Shown here piece after piece: positions 28,067 through 35,443 of a DNA stretch of 64,000 bases. Made by a program: the position numbers and the translations under genes. This DNA comes from Rufibacter tibetensis (lineage in GTDB: Bacteria > Bacteroidota > Bacteroidia > Cytophagales > Hymenobacteraceae): assembly GCF_001310085.1 (NCBI RefSeq), contig NZ_CP012643.1:2139001-2203000 (forward strand). The letters are read 5' to 3'. Within the stretch, counting starts at the first letter, position 1; the number at the start of each line of letters is the position of its first letter. The notes below the pieces were generated by a model. It was not told where the DNA came from, did no database searches, and was given only the letters and a program-made list of their open reading frames with translations.

Positions 28067-29611
28067 TTACTTCTTCCGCCTCCCTCCTACTTTATAGGAC
28101 AAGGCACTTTCATTGTGCAGCCTGTCAACGGCAGTAACGGCATAGATGTAGTTTTCCCCTGGTTTGGCCGAAGTGTCTGTATACGTGGTGCCTCCATGAT
28201 GGATGGCCAATAAATGCGCAGGGTTTTCGGGGTTCAGGATTCGGTCGCTTTGCACACGATAGATGGCGTAGTAGCGGGCTTCATTCCCGTCTGCGGCTTT
28301 GGCTGGAGCGGTCCAGCGTAATGATACTCCCTCTGTAGTATTCTGTACTATCAGGTGCGTGGGAACCAAAGGCGGAATGCTGTCCAGCCAGGGCATGGTA
28401 GGTAACAGGGCTGAGTTGGCGTAATAGAACTGCCGAAGGCTGTCCTGAACGCCATTGGGGTTGGCCATGACTGATTTTGAACTGAAGTACACACTGCCGT
28501 GCACATCCGGCGTCTGGCGATTTAAGCGGATTTGCCGGCCGGTCTCCCTAGGGTCTGACCATTGCTTGTACACGCGGTCATTGTTGATTTTGTAAGGCCC
28601 GTGCCCCACGTACAAATGCTTCCCGAAGCTGTTTTTGCTCCACCAGTCCAGCAGTTTGCCATAATCGGCTACAGGGTGACCTAAGTGGAAGTAAATCTGC
28701 GGCACGTTGTAGTCAATCCAACCTTTCTCCAGCCAGCCTCTGATGTCGGCGTAGAGATGGTCATAGTTGGTGATGCCGCCTTTGGAGTCTGAACCGCGGG
28801 GTTCCTCCTCGGTTTTGTTTCGCCATATGCCAAACGGACTAATCCCGAATTTCACATACGGCTTTTCTTTCTTGATTCGCTCAGACAAGACCCTGATCAC
28901 CTCGTCTACGTTGTAGCGGCGCCAGTCGTCTTTGTTAGTGAAGTTCGTGCCGTATTTGGCAAAATCCTCATCATCTGGAAACGGGTCTTTGGTGGGGTAT
29001 GGGTAGAAGTAATCATCAAAGTGGACGGCGTCAATGTCATAGTGGCGTACCACGTCCATGATCACGTCTATGATATACGCCCGTACCTCAGGCAAGCCCG
29101 GTTTGAAGTAGTATTTGCCCCCGTACTGGATAAACCACTCGGGCCGGGTTTTGGTGATGTGCTGCGGCGAGATGTTGGCGCTAATAGTGTCATGGGTGGC
29201 GCGGTACGGGTTGAACCACGCGTGGAACTCCATGCCGCGCTTGTGCGCCTCCTCAATTTGGAAGGCCAAGGGGTCATACGGCGGGTTAGGCTCCTGCCCT
29301 TGCTTGCCCGTGAGCCAGTGTGACCAAAGCTCCTTCTTGCTGCGGTACAGGGCATCGGTGGTAGGGCGTACCTGCACCACCACGGCGTTAATGCCGGTTT
29401 TCTGATGCTCATCCAGAATATAGCGGAACTCCTCCATCTGAGTGACGGGCGAAAGGCCTTTTTGGCTGGGCCAGTCAATGTTAGCAACCGTGGCAATCCA
29501 GACGCCGCGGAACTCACGTTTCGGGGAAGGTTGGGCGTGAACAAAGAAAATCAAAAGGCAGAGCAGCGCTGTCAGTAACCCAGACTTCGGCAAGGGGAAA
29601 GGCTTTTTCAT
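28067..29611 (-). CDS. GH10-like (GHL10/DUF187, YngK-type) secreted glycoside hydrolase
   Basis: A 514-residue exported protein with signal peptide (LLTALLCLLIFFVHAQ). Residues of about 32-360 form the GHL10 TIM barrel: EFRGVWIATVANIDWPS, GINAVVVQVRPTTDALY, AWFNPYRA, DAVHFDDYFYPYPT and KFGISPFGIWRN. A fibronectin-III-like domain follows (about 420-510, HLIVQNTTEGVSLRWTAP). YngK-type enzymes are linked to peptidoglycan or related glycan cleavage. The D-Ala-D-Ala dipeptidase gene next door supports a cell-wall role (inference). Confidence 0.88.
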   Translation of the reverse strand: MKKPFPLPKSGLLTALLCLLIFFVHAQPSPKREFRGVWIATVANIDWPSQKGLSPVTQMEEFRYILDEHQKTGINAVVVQVRPTTDALYRSKKELWSHWLTGKQGQEPNPPYDPLAFQIEEAHKRGMEFHAWFNPYRATHDTISANISPQHITKTRPEWFIQYGGKYYFKPGLPEVRAYIIDVIMDVVRHYDIDAVHFDDYFYPYPTKDPFPDDEDFAKYGTNFTNKDDWRRYNVDEVIRVLSERIKKEKPYVKFGISPFGIWRNKTEEEPRGSDSKGGITNYDHLYADIRGWLEKGWIDYNVPQIYFHLGHPVADYGKLLDWWSKNSFGKHLYVGHGPYKINNDRVYKQWSDPRETGRQIRLNRQTPDVHGSVYFSSKSVMANPNGVQDSLRQFYYANSALLPTMPWLDSIPPLVPTHLIVQNTTEGVSLRWTAPAKAADGNEARYYAIYRVQSDRILNPENPAHLLAIHHGGTTYTDTSAKPGENYIYAVTAVDRLHNESALSYKVGGRRKK

Positions 29612-29692
29612 AAGAAGGATGAGAGGGAAAGGTCTGAATAAACAAATATCGACCTTTCAGTATTCTCTGCAAGTTTTTTCCTTCTGGCCTGC

Positions 29693-29729
29693 GTTTTTGA
29701 AGCTGTTTTTTGAAAATAGGTCCTAAAAT
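29693..29729. repeat. Dispersed palindromic element, copy 6
   Basis: The arms GTTTTTGAAGCTGTTTTTT and GAAAATAGGTCCTAAAAT. A very good copy, 12 bp from the dipeptidase stop codon. Confidence 0.65.
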
Positions 29730-29741
29730 AAAGACGATGTG

Positions 29742-30458
29742 CTACTTTTTTAGCGCTTTCAGGTCTTCAAACCTGATATCCATGAGTGGGTACTGGCGCC
29801 AGTCTTTGAAGTCAAAGTGCCACCATTCATTGTGGAAAACAGTAAAACCATGGCGTTGCATAGTGTTGATAAGCAAGGCTCGGTTTTTCTTCACCTGCTC
29901 AGATACATGTGGATAATCTGGGTGGGACTGTACCACCGTGGCATCATAAGGAGTGGGCATCTCCAGCTCTTTTCCATCTTTGAGTTGGATAAGGGTCAAA
30001 TCAATGGCGCACCCTCGGTTATGGCGAGAGCCTTCTTTGGGATTAGCCACGTAGGCTTTCTTCTTCACCTTTTTAAAGAATAGCACCGTCACGTGGTAAG
30101 GACGATACCCATCATAAATTTTCAGACCTAGACCCAATGGCTTTAAATCTGCCTGAACTTTCTTCAGGGCATCTGCCACAGGTTTTCGGGCGTACGCCGT
30201 AGCAATTTTATACACCGGCTCTTTTATAAAATTATCAACAGTGGCATATTTAATATCCAGCACCAACCCCGGAATGTAAGAGGCTAGCTCCACCAGTTCC
30301 TGTTTGGGGTTCTGATTCACCATCTGCTTATACAACGCACTGGAAGTTACCACTGGTAACCCATACTGGTTTTTAGGGATGGGCGGTTGCGCCGGCGTTT
30401 GGGCCCACGCAACCGCACTTATCCACAACAAAAAGGCGGTGCTGAGTATCTTTTTCAT
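29742..30458 (-). CDS. M15 family D-alanyl-D-alanine dipeptidase (VanX/DdpX-like)
   Basis: A 238-residue exported zinc peptidase with a signal peptide ending near AVAWAQ. VanX-family blocks are present: YATVDNFIKEPVY, ARKPVADALKKVQ, LKIYDGYRP, the zinc motif SRHNRGCAIDLTLI (His and Asp ligands) and the C-terminal EWWHFDF with catalytic Glu and the third His ligand. It hydrolyses D-Ala-D-Ala; the exported form suggests peptidoglycan recycling or nutrient use, not vancomycin resistance, since no vanHA genes are present. Its ATG overlaps the stop of a 54-codon membrane-protein gene (ATGA). Confidence 0.9.
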   Translation of the reverse strand: MKKILSTAFLLWISAVAWAQTPAQPPIPKNQYGLPVVTSSALYKQMVNQNPKQELVELASYIPGLVLDIKYATVDNFIKEPVYKIATAYARKPVADALKKVQADLKPLGLGLKIYDGYRPYHVTVLFFKKVKKKAYVANPKEGSRHNRGCAIDLTLIQLKDGKELEMPTPYDATVVQSHPDYPHVSEQVKKNRALLINTMQRHGFTVFHNEWWHFDFKDWRQYPLMDIRFEDLKALKK

Positions 30459-30619
30459 TTACGTCTGTACACTACATAGGCCAAAATACCAGAGGCCAGA
30501 AAGGTGAGTAACCTCAGCCACTCAATGCGACCAGTGGTGAAGTAGGTGAGGCAAAGGGCGGTCCAGGCCAAAAGGGCTCCTAAACAAAAAAGGAATAAAA
30601 TGAGCTTTCTATTTTTCAT
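30455..30619 (-). CDS. Small two-helix membrane protein upstream of dipeptidase
   Basis: A 54-codon gene from ATG at 30619 to TGA at 30455, overlapping the dipeptidase start by 4 nt. The product begins MKNRKLILFLFCLGALLAW and has two hydrophobic segments (about 6-24 and 36-51) separated by a short polar loop (TTGRIEW), ending in basic YRRK. A positive-inside pattern, clean coding frame and ATGA coupling argue that it is real. No family is recognised. It could help place or regulate the dipeptidase at the membrane; this is inference. Confidence 0.65.
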   Translation of the reverse strand: MKNRKLILFLFCLGALLAWTALCLTYFTTGRIEWLRLLTFLASGILAYVVYRRK

Positions 30620-30710
30620 GAAGGTGTTTCGTAAAGGCTAGAGCGATAAGTTGCTCAGAACAGGCTTTTCTTTTCCATTGCCTCAACAACTAATTCCTCC
30701 AAAAAAATCA

Positions 30711-30745
30711 TTTTACGTCTCCTTTTCTAAAATAGTGGCTGAAAC
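30711..30745. repeat. Dispersed palindromic element, copy 7
   Basis: The arms TTTTACGTCTCCTTTTC and AAATAGTGGCTGAAAC flank a 2-bp centre. It lies about 90 bp upstream of the small membrane-protein gene. Confidence 0.55.
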
Positions 30746-30921
30746 AGGGTTTGATCTTAGACTATAAATATAGTTAAGTTTTAATATTATGGATCTCTTG
30801 GTGCAGAAGGGCCGTGAAATTTGAACAAAGGTGAGAGTAGATGAAGTTTTAGCCTCGTTTGGGAAAAGGAGCTTTGAGACCCATTTACCTCTAAGAAAAG
30901 CAGGCAAAGCTGTGTAATAAA

Positions 30922-31236
30922 GTGCCTTTGTCTTCTACAAATACAGGAAGAAGGCCAACTTTACACAGGCAAAAACAGAACTTTCTAGGATATGAGACCC
31001 TGGGTAGCTTGGTAGGCCTATTGGAAGCTATCAACACTTATAACCTACCTGCTGTTTACCTGAAACGTGACGAGCAAGCCATTCAGCGCTTAAGCTATGC
31101 CCAGGCCAAAAGTCTTATCAACAACTACATTGATCCTAGCAAAATGGTCTACGTGGTGGTAGGCGATGCTAAAACCCAGTTAGCTGGTCTCAAAGACTTA
31201 GGATTAGAAAAGCCGGTAATACTGCAGAACAGATAA
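30922..31236 (+). pseudogene. C-terminal remnant of an M16 zinc protease
   Basis: From about 30982 the frame encodes a stretch typical of the end of M16 (insulinase-like) peptidases: FLGYETLGSLVGLLEAI, a YNLPAVYLKRDEQAI segment, NNYIDPSKMVYVVVGDA and a final LGLEKPVILQNR. The catalytic HxxEH domain and everything before is missing. The open frame begins with a GTG preceded by stops and ordinary intergenic DNA, with no promoter or leader. The real gene was therefore cut by deletion. A terminator at 31262-31290 still follows it. Confidence 0.75.
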
Positions 31237-31261
31237 CAGGAAACTTAATCCTCTTCAACAG

Positions 31262-31290
31262 AAAGCCCATTGCCTCAGCAGCGGGCTTTT
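31262..31290 (+). terminator. Terminator after M16 remnant
   Basis: AAAGCCC (31262-31268) pairs with GGGCTTT (31283-31289), followed by TTTGCTTT. It is a weak to moderate hairpin, 25 bp past the stop codon of the remnant. Confidence 0.5.
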
Positions 31291-31291
31291 G

Positions 31292-31328
31292 CTTTAGAGC
31301 CTGTTTTTAGAAAATACCCCTGAAAGAC
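31292..31328. repeat. Dispersed palindromic element, copy 8
   Basis: The arms CTTTAGAGCCTGTTTTTA and GAAAATACCCCTGAAAGAC, directly after the terminator of the M16 remnant. Confidence 0.6.
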
Positions 31329-31452
31329 CTGCACCTAAACTGCTGCCCAGTGATGTGAGAAAGGTAAGTCCTGTCAATGATTTTGTGATTAAACCCTGTA
31401 AGCCCCATCTTTGTTAGACAGAAGGGTAGTGCCCTTGGTGAACGTAAAACAC

Positions 31453-32157
31453 ATGAGTACACAGAAGATATACCTGGTTTGGCTACCTTTCAGCCTGTTC
31501 TTTTTGGCCTGTGAGCCGGAAAAACTGGAGCGGGGCAAAGAAATGGCCGTGGAAGCGGAGCGCCACAAAGTAAAGCGCATTACCGAGGAAGACATGGAGA
31601 AACAGGCCGTAGCCGCCGGAGACACCATTGTGCGCTTAGTGGAAGGTGCGTTCCTGCAGCTAGCCGAGAGCCAACCCAAGGAGCAGGCCCTTTTTGTCTC
31701 CGAACCTGATAAATTGCCTACGGTGAGCAGCATCCTGCAGCGCTACAATGCCACCCTCACCCGCAAAACCTTCGCCTCGGAAGCCGAAGCCAAACAATAC
31801 CTTACCCAAGCTGGTCTAATGTCAGAGAAAGGGGCTACTCAACCTAAAGCAGAGCTACAGGTGCGCGAAGCCATGGTACAGTACCAGCGGCCTATTGAGA
31901 TCAGGAGAAGGAACTGCGCCAGCTGTGATGAACCAAGCCTGCTGGACTACACCTCCTCTTCCCTGGACCAGCTGCGGGTATTCTCCGCGCAAGGCAAACC
32001 CGATGGGGTTGAGGTAGGACAGGTACGTGGCCTATGGCTGATCTCATTTCCAAGGCAAAAAATTATTGAGCAAATCACATTGAAGACTAAACCCTCCAGA
32101 CGTGGTCGGGGAGGGTTTTTCGGCAAGAAGCCTGCTCCTACTCAGCCCGAACAATAA
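31453..32157 (+). CDS. Lipoprotein, possibly Tll0287-like (DUF3365)
   Basis: A 234-residue protein from ATG 31453 with signal peptide MSTQKIYLVWLPFSLFFLAC (lipobox Cys20). A helical N-terminal half (GKEMAVEAERHKVKRITEED) is followed by a PIEIRRRNCASCDEPSLLDY segment and a QVRGLWLISFPRQKIIEQ end, arranged as in Tll0287-like sensor domains where a CxxCH haem motif precedes a beta hairpin. Here the motif is CASCD, without the His, so c-type haem binding is doubtful. The C-terminus is basic and Gly-rich. The family call is tentative. Confidence 0.6.
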   Translation: MSTQKIYLVWLPFSLFFLACEPEKLERGKEMAVEAERHKVKRITEEDMEKQAVAAGDTIVRLVEGAFLQLAESQPKEQALFVSEPDKLPTVSSILQRYNATLTRKTFASEAEAKQYLTQAGLMSEKGATQPKAELQVREAMVQYQRPIEIRRRNCASCDEPSLLDYTSSSLDQLRVFSAQGKPDGVEVGQVRGLWLISFPRQKIIEQITLKTKPSRRGRGGFFGKKPAPTQPEQ

Positions 32158-32171
32158 CCATATATTTCCTA

Positions 32172-32206
32172 TTTCTTAGTTGTTTTCTGAAAAGTGCATC
32201 AGAAGC
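32172..32206. repeat. Dispersed palindromic element, copy 9
   Basis: The arms TTTCTTAGTTGTTTTC and GAAAAGTGCATCAGAAGC. The 3' edge lies 2 bp from a TAAATTTG box at 32209-32216 that fits the Bacteroidota minus-7 element for the thioredoxin gene. Confidence 0.5.
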
Positions 32207-32208
32207 GT

Positions 32209-32216
32209 TAAATTTG
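32209..32216 (+). promoter_or_regulatory. Candidate minus-7 box of the thioredoxin gene
   Basis: TAAATTTG matches the Bacteroidota TAnnTTTG element, 38 bp before the ATG. No TTG is present at the expected distance upstream; that position is filled by the dispersed palindrome. Confidence 0.35.
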
Positions 32217-32254
32217 CGTAATTATTCAATTGATGTACCTACATATATAAGTTT

Positions 32255-32572
32255 ATGGCTATCATTCAAGCTACTGATACAGATTTCCAGGAAGTGTTGA
32301 AAAACAACGAGCGCGTTGTAGTGAAGTATTTTGCTGATTGGTGTGGCAACTGCCGTCTGTTTTCCCCTAAGTTCAAGCGCATGGCCGCTAATGAAGAGTT
32401 TGCCAATGTAGCGTTTTTAGACGTGAATGCTGAAACCAGCCCTGAAGCCCGTAAACTGGCCGGTGTTACTAACCTGCCTTTCTTCGCGGTGTTCAAGAAT
32501 GGCGAGTTGGTGGAAGGCGCCGCCACCAGCAAAGAAGATTATGTTACTGAAATGGTTCGTAAAATAGCGTAA
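32255..32572 (+). CDS. Thioredoxin family protein
   Basis: A 105-residue cytosolic thioredoxin fold. The active site is WCGNC in a KYFADWCGNCRLFSPKF context, and the cis-Pro loop is TNLPFFAVFKNGE. The C-terminal half is shortened but normal for this Bacteroidota subgroup. It reduces disulfides or serves a peroxiredoxin. The DUF6952 gene follows 8 bp downstream, the usual pairing in this phylum, and the two should be cotranscribed. Confidence 0.93.
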   Translation: MAIIQATDTDFQEVLKNNERVVVKYFADWCGNCRLFSPKFKRMAANEEFANVAFLDVNAETSPEARKLAGVTNLPFFAVFKNGELVEGAATSKEDYVTEMVRKIA

Positions 32573-32580
32573 CAGTTCCC

Positions 32581-32823
32581 ATGAAAATACCTGCCATCAA
32601 GAAACTGGTTGAAACGCAAAGCATTGAAGCCCTGCGCGAAGCCGAAGAACAACTGATCAACGAAGAAACGCCTTCCTTTGAGATTGAAGGGGCCGACGAA
32701 GGTGAGCAACTGACCCACGTGTTCGGGGCCATTTGGATCTTAAACCACATGGGAGACCACAACGTTGATTTCAAAACCGCCCTGCGCGAATTCACCCAAA
32801 AGGTCAGAATCTCTATCAACTAA
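32581..32823 (+). CDS. DUF6952 family small protein
   Basis: An 80-residue acidic soluble protein with the family pattern MKIPAIKKLVETQSIEAL...EGEQLTHVFGAIWIL...FKTALREFTQKVR. It has no catalytic motif. It forms an operon with thioredoxin (8-bp gap), which suggests an oxidative-stress or redox link, but the role is unknown. The convergent terminator at 32839-32890 ends the operon. Confidence 0.85.
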   Translation: MKIPAIKKLVETQSIEALREAEEQLINEETPSFEIEGADEGEQLTHVFGAIWILNHMGDHNVDFKTALREFTQKVRISIN

Positions 32824-32838
32824 CTCCTAGAGAATACC

Positions 32839-32890
32839 CTATAAACAAGAAGGCCTGCCAATCTACATTGGCAGGCCTTCTTGTTTATAG
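32839..32890. terminator. Bidirectional terminator between DUF6952 and TetR genes
   Basis: A perfect 24-bp stem runs from CTATAAACAAGAAGGCCTGC to its complement, with a 4-nt loop (CTAC). It serves convergent genes. Confidence 0.9.
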
Positions 32891-32901
32891 CATCTAAAAT
32901 T

Positions 32902-33510
32902 CTATTTCAGCTTAGAAAAAAATTCATCGGCTTTCTTCATCCCCTCATCGGCGCAGATTCCTCTGATGTAATACAGGAACACACTGCGGAATACCTCAGC
33001 TATGTCAAATCTTTCCGGCGGAAAAATAGCGGGATTGACCATCAGGGAAAGTTGCTCCATCATGATCTTGGTCACCAGCTGAATGTTCAGGTCTTGCCGC
33101 AGCTCTTTTTGGAGTACCCCCTGGTTGATGAGGTCATTGAGCAAATGCGTGGAATATTCATTGGAATGGCTCCAGTAAAGCGCCCAAGCCTTAGGGTATT
33201 TCTCCTGAATTTCCATCAGGACAGTAGGCTGTGACATTCTAAGGGTCTCAAAGCCTAGTTGCACTACTAAAAGCAAACGCCGCAACGGACTAGGTTCACC
33301 AGCAAAAAGGCGTTGATGCTCTTGCTTACGGGTCTCCAGGTCAAACTCCACCACTTGGGTAACCACGTCATCCATGCCCTTAAAGAATTCCTTAAACGTA
33401 GCAGAGGAGATATCAACCCGTTTAATTATTTCCTGTTCATTTAAATGAGAAAGGCCCTCTACTCTGATAAGGGTGAGCAATTCCTGTAAAACGGTTTGCT
33501 TAAAAGTCAT
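32902..33510 (-). CDS. TetR/AcrR family transcriptional regulator
   Basis: A 202-residue protein from ATG 33510 (MTFKQTVLQEL). The helix-turn-helix is in residues of about 10-50 (LLTLIRVEGLSHLNEQEIIKRVDISSATFKEFFKG), slightly diverged from the classic TetR pattern. The all-helical ligand and dimer domain follows. A TATCTTTG box lies at 33575-33582. It has no adjacent transporter, so the target is unclear; autoregulation is likely. Confidence 0.85.
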   Translation of the reverse strand: MTFKQTVLQELLTLIRVEGLSHLNEQEIIKRVDISSATFKEFFKGMDDVVTQVVEFDLETRKQEHQRLFAGEPSPLRRLLLVVQLGFETLRMSQPTVLMEIQEKYPKAWALYWSHSNEYSTHLLNDLINQGVLQKELRQDLNIQLVTKIMMEQLSLMVNPAIFPPERFDIAEVFRSVFLYYIRGICADEGMKKADEFFSKLK

Positions 33511-33838
33511 TTTAAGTGGGAGTTCTATTTGATAATAACCAACAAGTATATATGATTTCCTCACTTGCAGTCTGCAAAGATACTATTTTCCACAATGTAA
33601 ACAGGACGTAAATCTTTGGACGTAACTAAGAATAGGTCATCTAGGAAGGAAGAGAAAATGAGTTCAAAAAGTTCTTCCAGATTAGGACTCTTTTCACCTC
33701 AAGTAGATCCTTGTTTTATAGAATGGAATTTGATTTTAGCACAGGCTTAGAGAGGTTCCAGTACTCACTCTTTCTACTTATATTTTTACCAATTTGCTCT
33801 TCAAAATCAGCCCAGCTCTCAAGTAACATCTATGAAGA
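33511..33838. other. Gene-free gap upstream of the TetR gene
   Basis: A 328-bp region. It contains the TetR promoter candidate (TATCTTTG, 33575-33582, minus strand). A plus-strand frame at 33711-33923 overlaps the end of the glycosyltransferase-like gene and is not supported. No repeat with both arms intact was seen. Confidence 0.5.
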
Positions 33839-35260
33839 CTACCTGTCCGGACGAGCATACAACTTCATGTACACCTGGCCTTTTTTCAACTCATGCACTA
33901 TCCTCCAGTGTTGCTGCAGATAAGCTAGTTCCTGGTCTGTGAAGCCATTGAACACGTTTGAATAAAGAATGTAAGGCTGAGTGGATAAATCTTTCAGCGG
34001 GAAACGGCGCTGGTCCTGGTTCAGGTCAGTATCTGCGGGGGAAGCTAAGTTAGGAAAGTCACTTCCCACCTCCTGCCAGGGTATTTGCTTTTGGTCCAGG
34101 TATGAAAGCATCTGGTGCCGGAGGTTGAAATAAGGCAAGTGAGCGAGGGTAGCATCCCAGCCTTTCGCGATTCCCTCTGGGTACACCCAAAAGTGCCCAC
34201 TTACTAGGCTGATTAGTGAAAGAACTAGTATGCCCACCCTAATCTTCAGCCTTGGTAAGAATTGCAATAAATGAGCGGCTAGTAAGCCAAGCAGCACATA
34301 CACCACTAACCAGTACCGGTGCCCAATGGGGTTGGTAAACCAAACCAGCACTACGCTAAGCGTAAATAGGGGCACTAGCAGGAGAATCAGGAGTTGTTTA
34401 GTTTGTAGAGTGTAGTGTTGCCTGAATTGCCACAGTAAAATGCCAGCAGTCAGCCATACCGCTACTCTTCCAAAATCCAGCAAGCGCCAAAGGATAATAC
34501 CTGCGTTTTGCAGAAATCCTTTGGGAGTGACAAACGCAGCATACTGTCCCCAATCAGAAGATCGGGAAAAGCCAACCCAACCAAAGTGGTTGTAATGAAA
34601 CCCTAACCAAACCAGTAGCACCACTCCTGCGGGGAGGAACGGCACCATCAGTTTGCCTAAAGCTGAGAAGGAGATTCTGCCGTTTTCCAGCCAGAACAGA
34701 AGCAGTTGGGAAAAGAATACAGCACTTAGCAGGATCTGGCTTCTGGGAGTATGAATAGCCATAAACACTAAAGCAAGCGCTAAGAGGACGGGTCGGTGCT
34801 GCAGAAGAGCGTTTAAGCAAACCAAATACAGGAACAACAGCACTATATCTGGGACCACCTGGGCAGCTTGCGCTAACAAGGTTGGGTCCAAAAACACCAG
34901 GAGCATGCCTGCAAAAATCCAGGAAGAGGGTAAGAAGCGCCTGGCTAAAAGATACACCTGCCAGACAAAGCCCAGGAGAAAAGGCAGCATCAAGAAGTGG
35001 CTCACGGGCAAGGTCTTCCCAAACAGGTGCCACCCCGCAGCCAGGTACATCCCAAACAATGGTGGGTAACCCGCTATTTCATGTGGAACAAATAAGGTAG
35101 AAAAGCGGGTAATATAGTACCATTGCCCGTACTTAGAGGCGAGCAGAATGCTGTCCCAAAAGAAGCCGTTGTCTTTGACGTACCACGTTAACCCTACCAG
35201 CAAACCCATAATAGGCAACACCACAGGTAAGGCTTGACGAAGGTATGAAGCTTGTGGCAT
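33839..35260 (-). CDS. GT-C-type multi-pass membrane glycosyltransferase-like protein
   Basis: A 473-residue protein with about ten membrane helices, from ATG 35260 (MPQASYLRQALPVVLPIMG); an upstream frame extension would add a polar region and was not used. An early periplasmic loop contains WDSILLASKYGQWYYITRF and HEIAGYPPLFGMYLAAGWHLFG, the layout of dolichyl-phosphate-mannose or ArnT-like (PMT_2) transferases. The C-terminal part is soluble (KQIPWQEVGSDFPNLASPAD). It probably uses a lipid-linked sugar donor. The acceptor is unknown and no glycan cluster is adjacent. Confidence 0.75.
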   Translation of the reverse strand: MPQASYLRQALPVVLPIMGLLVGLTWYVKDNGFFWDSILLASKYGQWYYITRFSTLFVPHEIAGYPPLFGMYLAAGWHLFGKTLPVSHFLMLPFLLGFVWQVYLLARRFLPSSWIFAGMLLVFLDPTLLAQAAQVVPDIVLLFLYLVCLNALLQHRPVLLALALVFMAIHTPRSQILLSAVFFSQLLLFWLENGRISFSALGKLMVPFLPAGVVLLVWLGFHYNHFGWVGFSRSSDWGQYAAFVTPKGFLQNAGIILWRLLDFGRVAVWLTAGILLWQFRQHYTLQTKQLLILLLVPLFTLSVVLVWFTNPIGHRYWLVVYVLLGLLAAHLLQFLPRLKIRVGILVLSLISLVSGHFWVYPEGIAKGWDATLAHLPYFNLRHQMLSYLDQKQIPWQEVGSDFPNLASPADTDLNQDQRRFPLKDLSTQPYILYSNVFNGFTDQELAYLQQHWRIVHELKKGQVYMKLYARPDR

Positions 35261-35356
35261 CCTATCTTTTCTGGTGAAATGGGGGGGCAGTTCTAGTGTG
35301 AAAACCTTGAGTGCAGGCTTACAAAGAACAGCAATTGCACTAGAAAACCCACCACG

Positions 35357-35390
35357 CTTTGGAGGTATCTTTCGCAAAAGACCTGTAAAA
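35357..35390. repeat. Dispersed palindromic element, copy 10
   Basis: The arms CTTTGGAGGTATCTTTC and AAAAGACCTGTAAAA, between the carotenoid desaturase and the GT-C-like gene. Confidence 0.5.
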
Positions 35391-35443
35391 TGGACCTTCC
35401 AGGAAGGAAGTTGCTCAAGATATCTTAGGAGGAGCAGCAGTTC

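Noticed and set aside
29742-30458. VanX-like gene as a vancomycin resistance determinant
   Set aside because: No vanH/vanA ligase or two-component system is nearby, and the protein has an export signal, unlike cytosolic VanX.
33711-33923. 70-codon plus-strand frame near the GT-C-like gene
   Set aside because: It overlaps the end of a well supported minus-strand gene and looks like chance.
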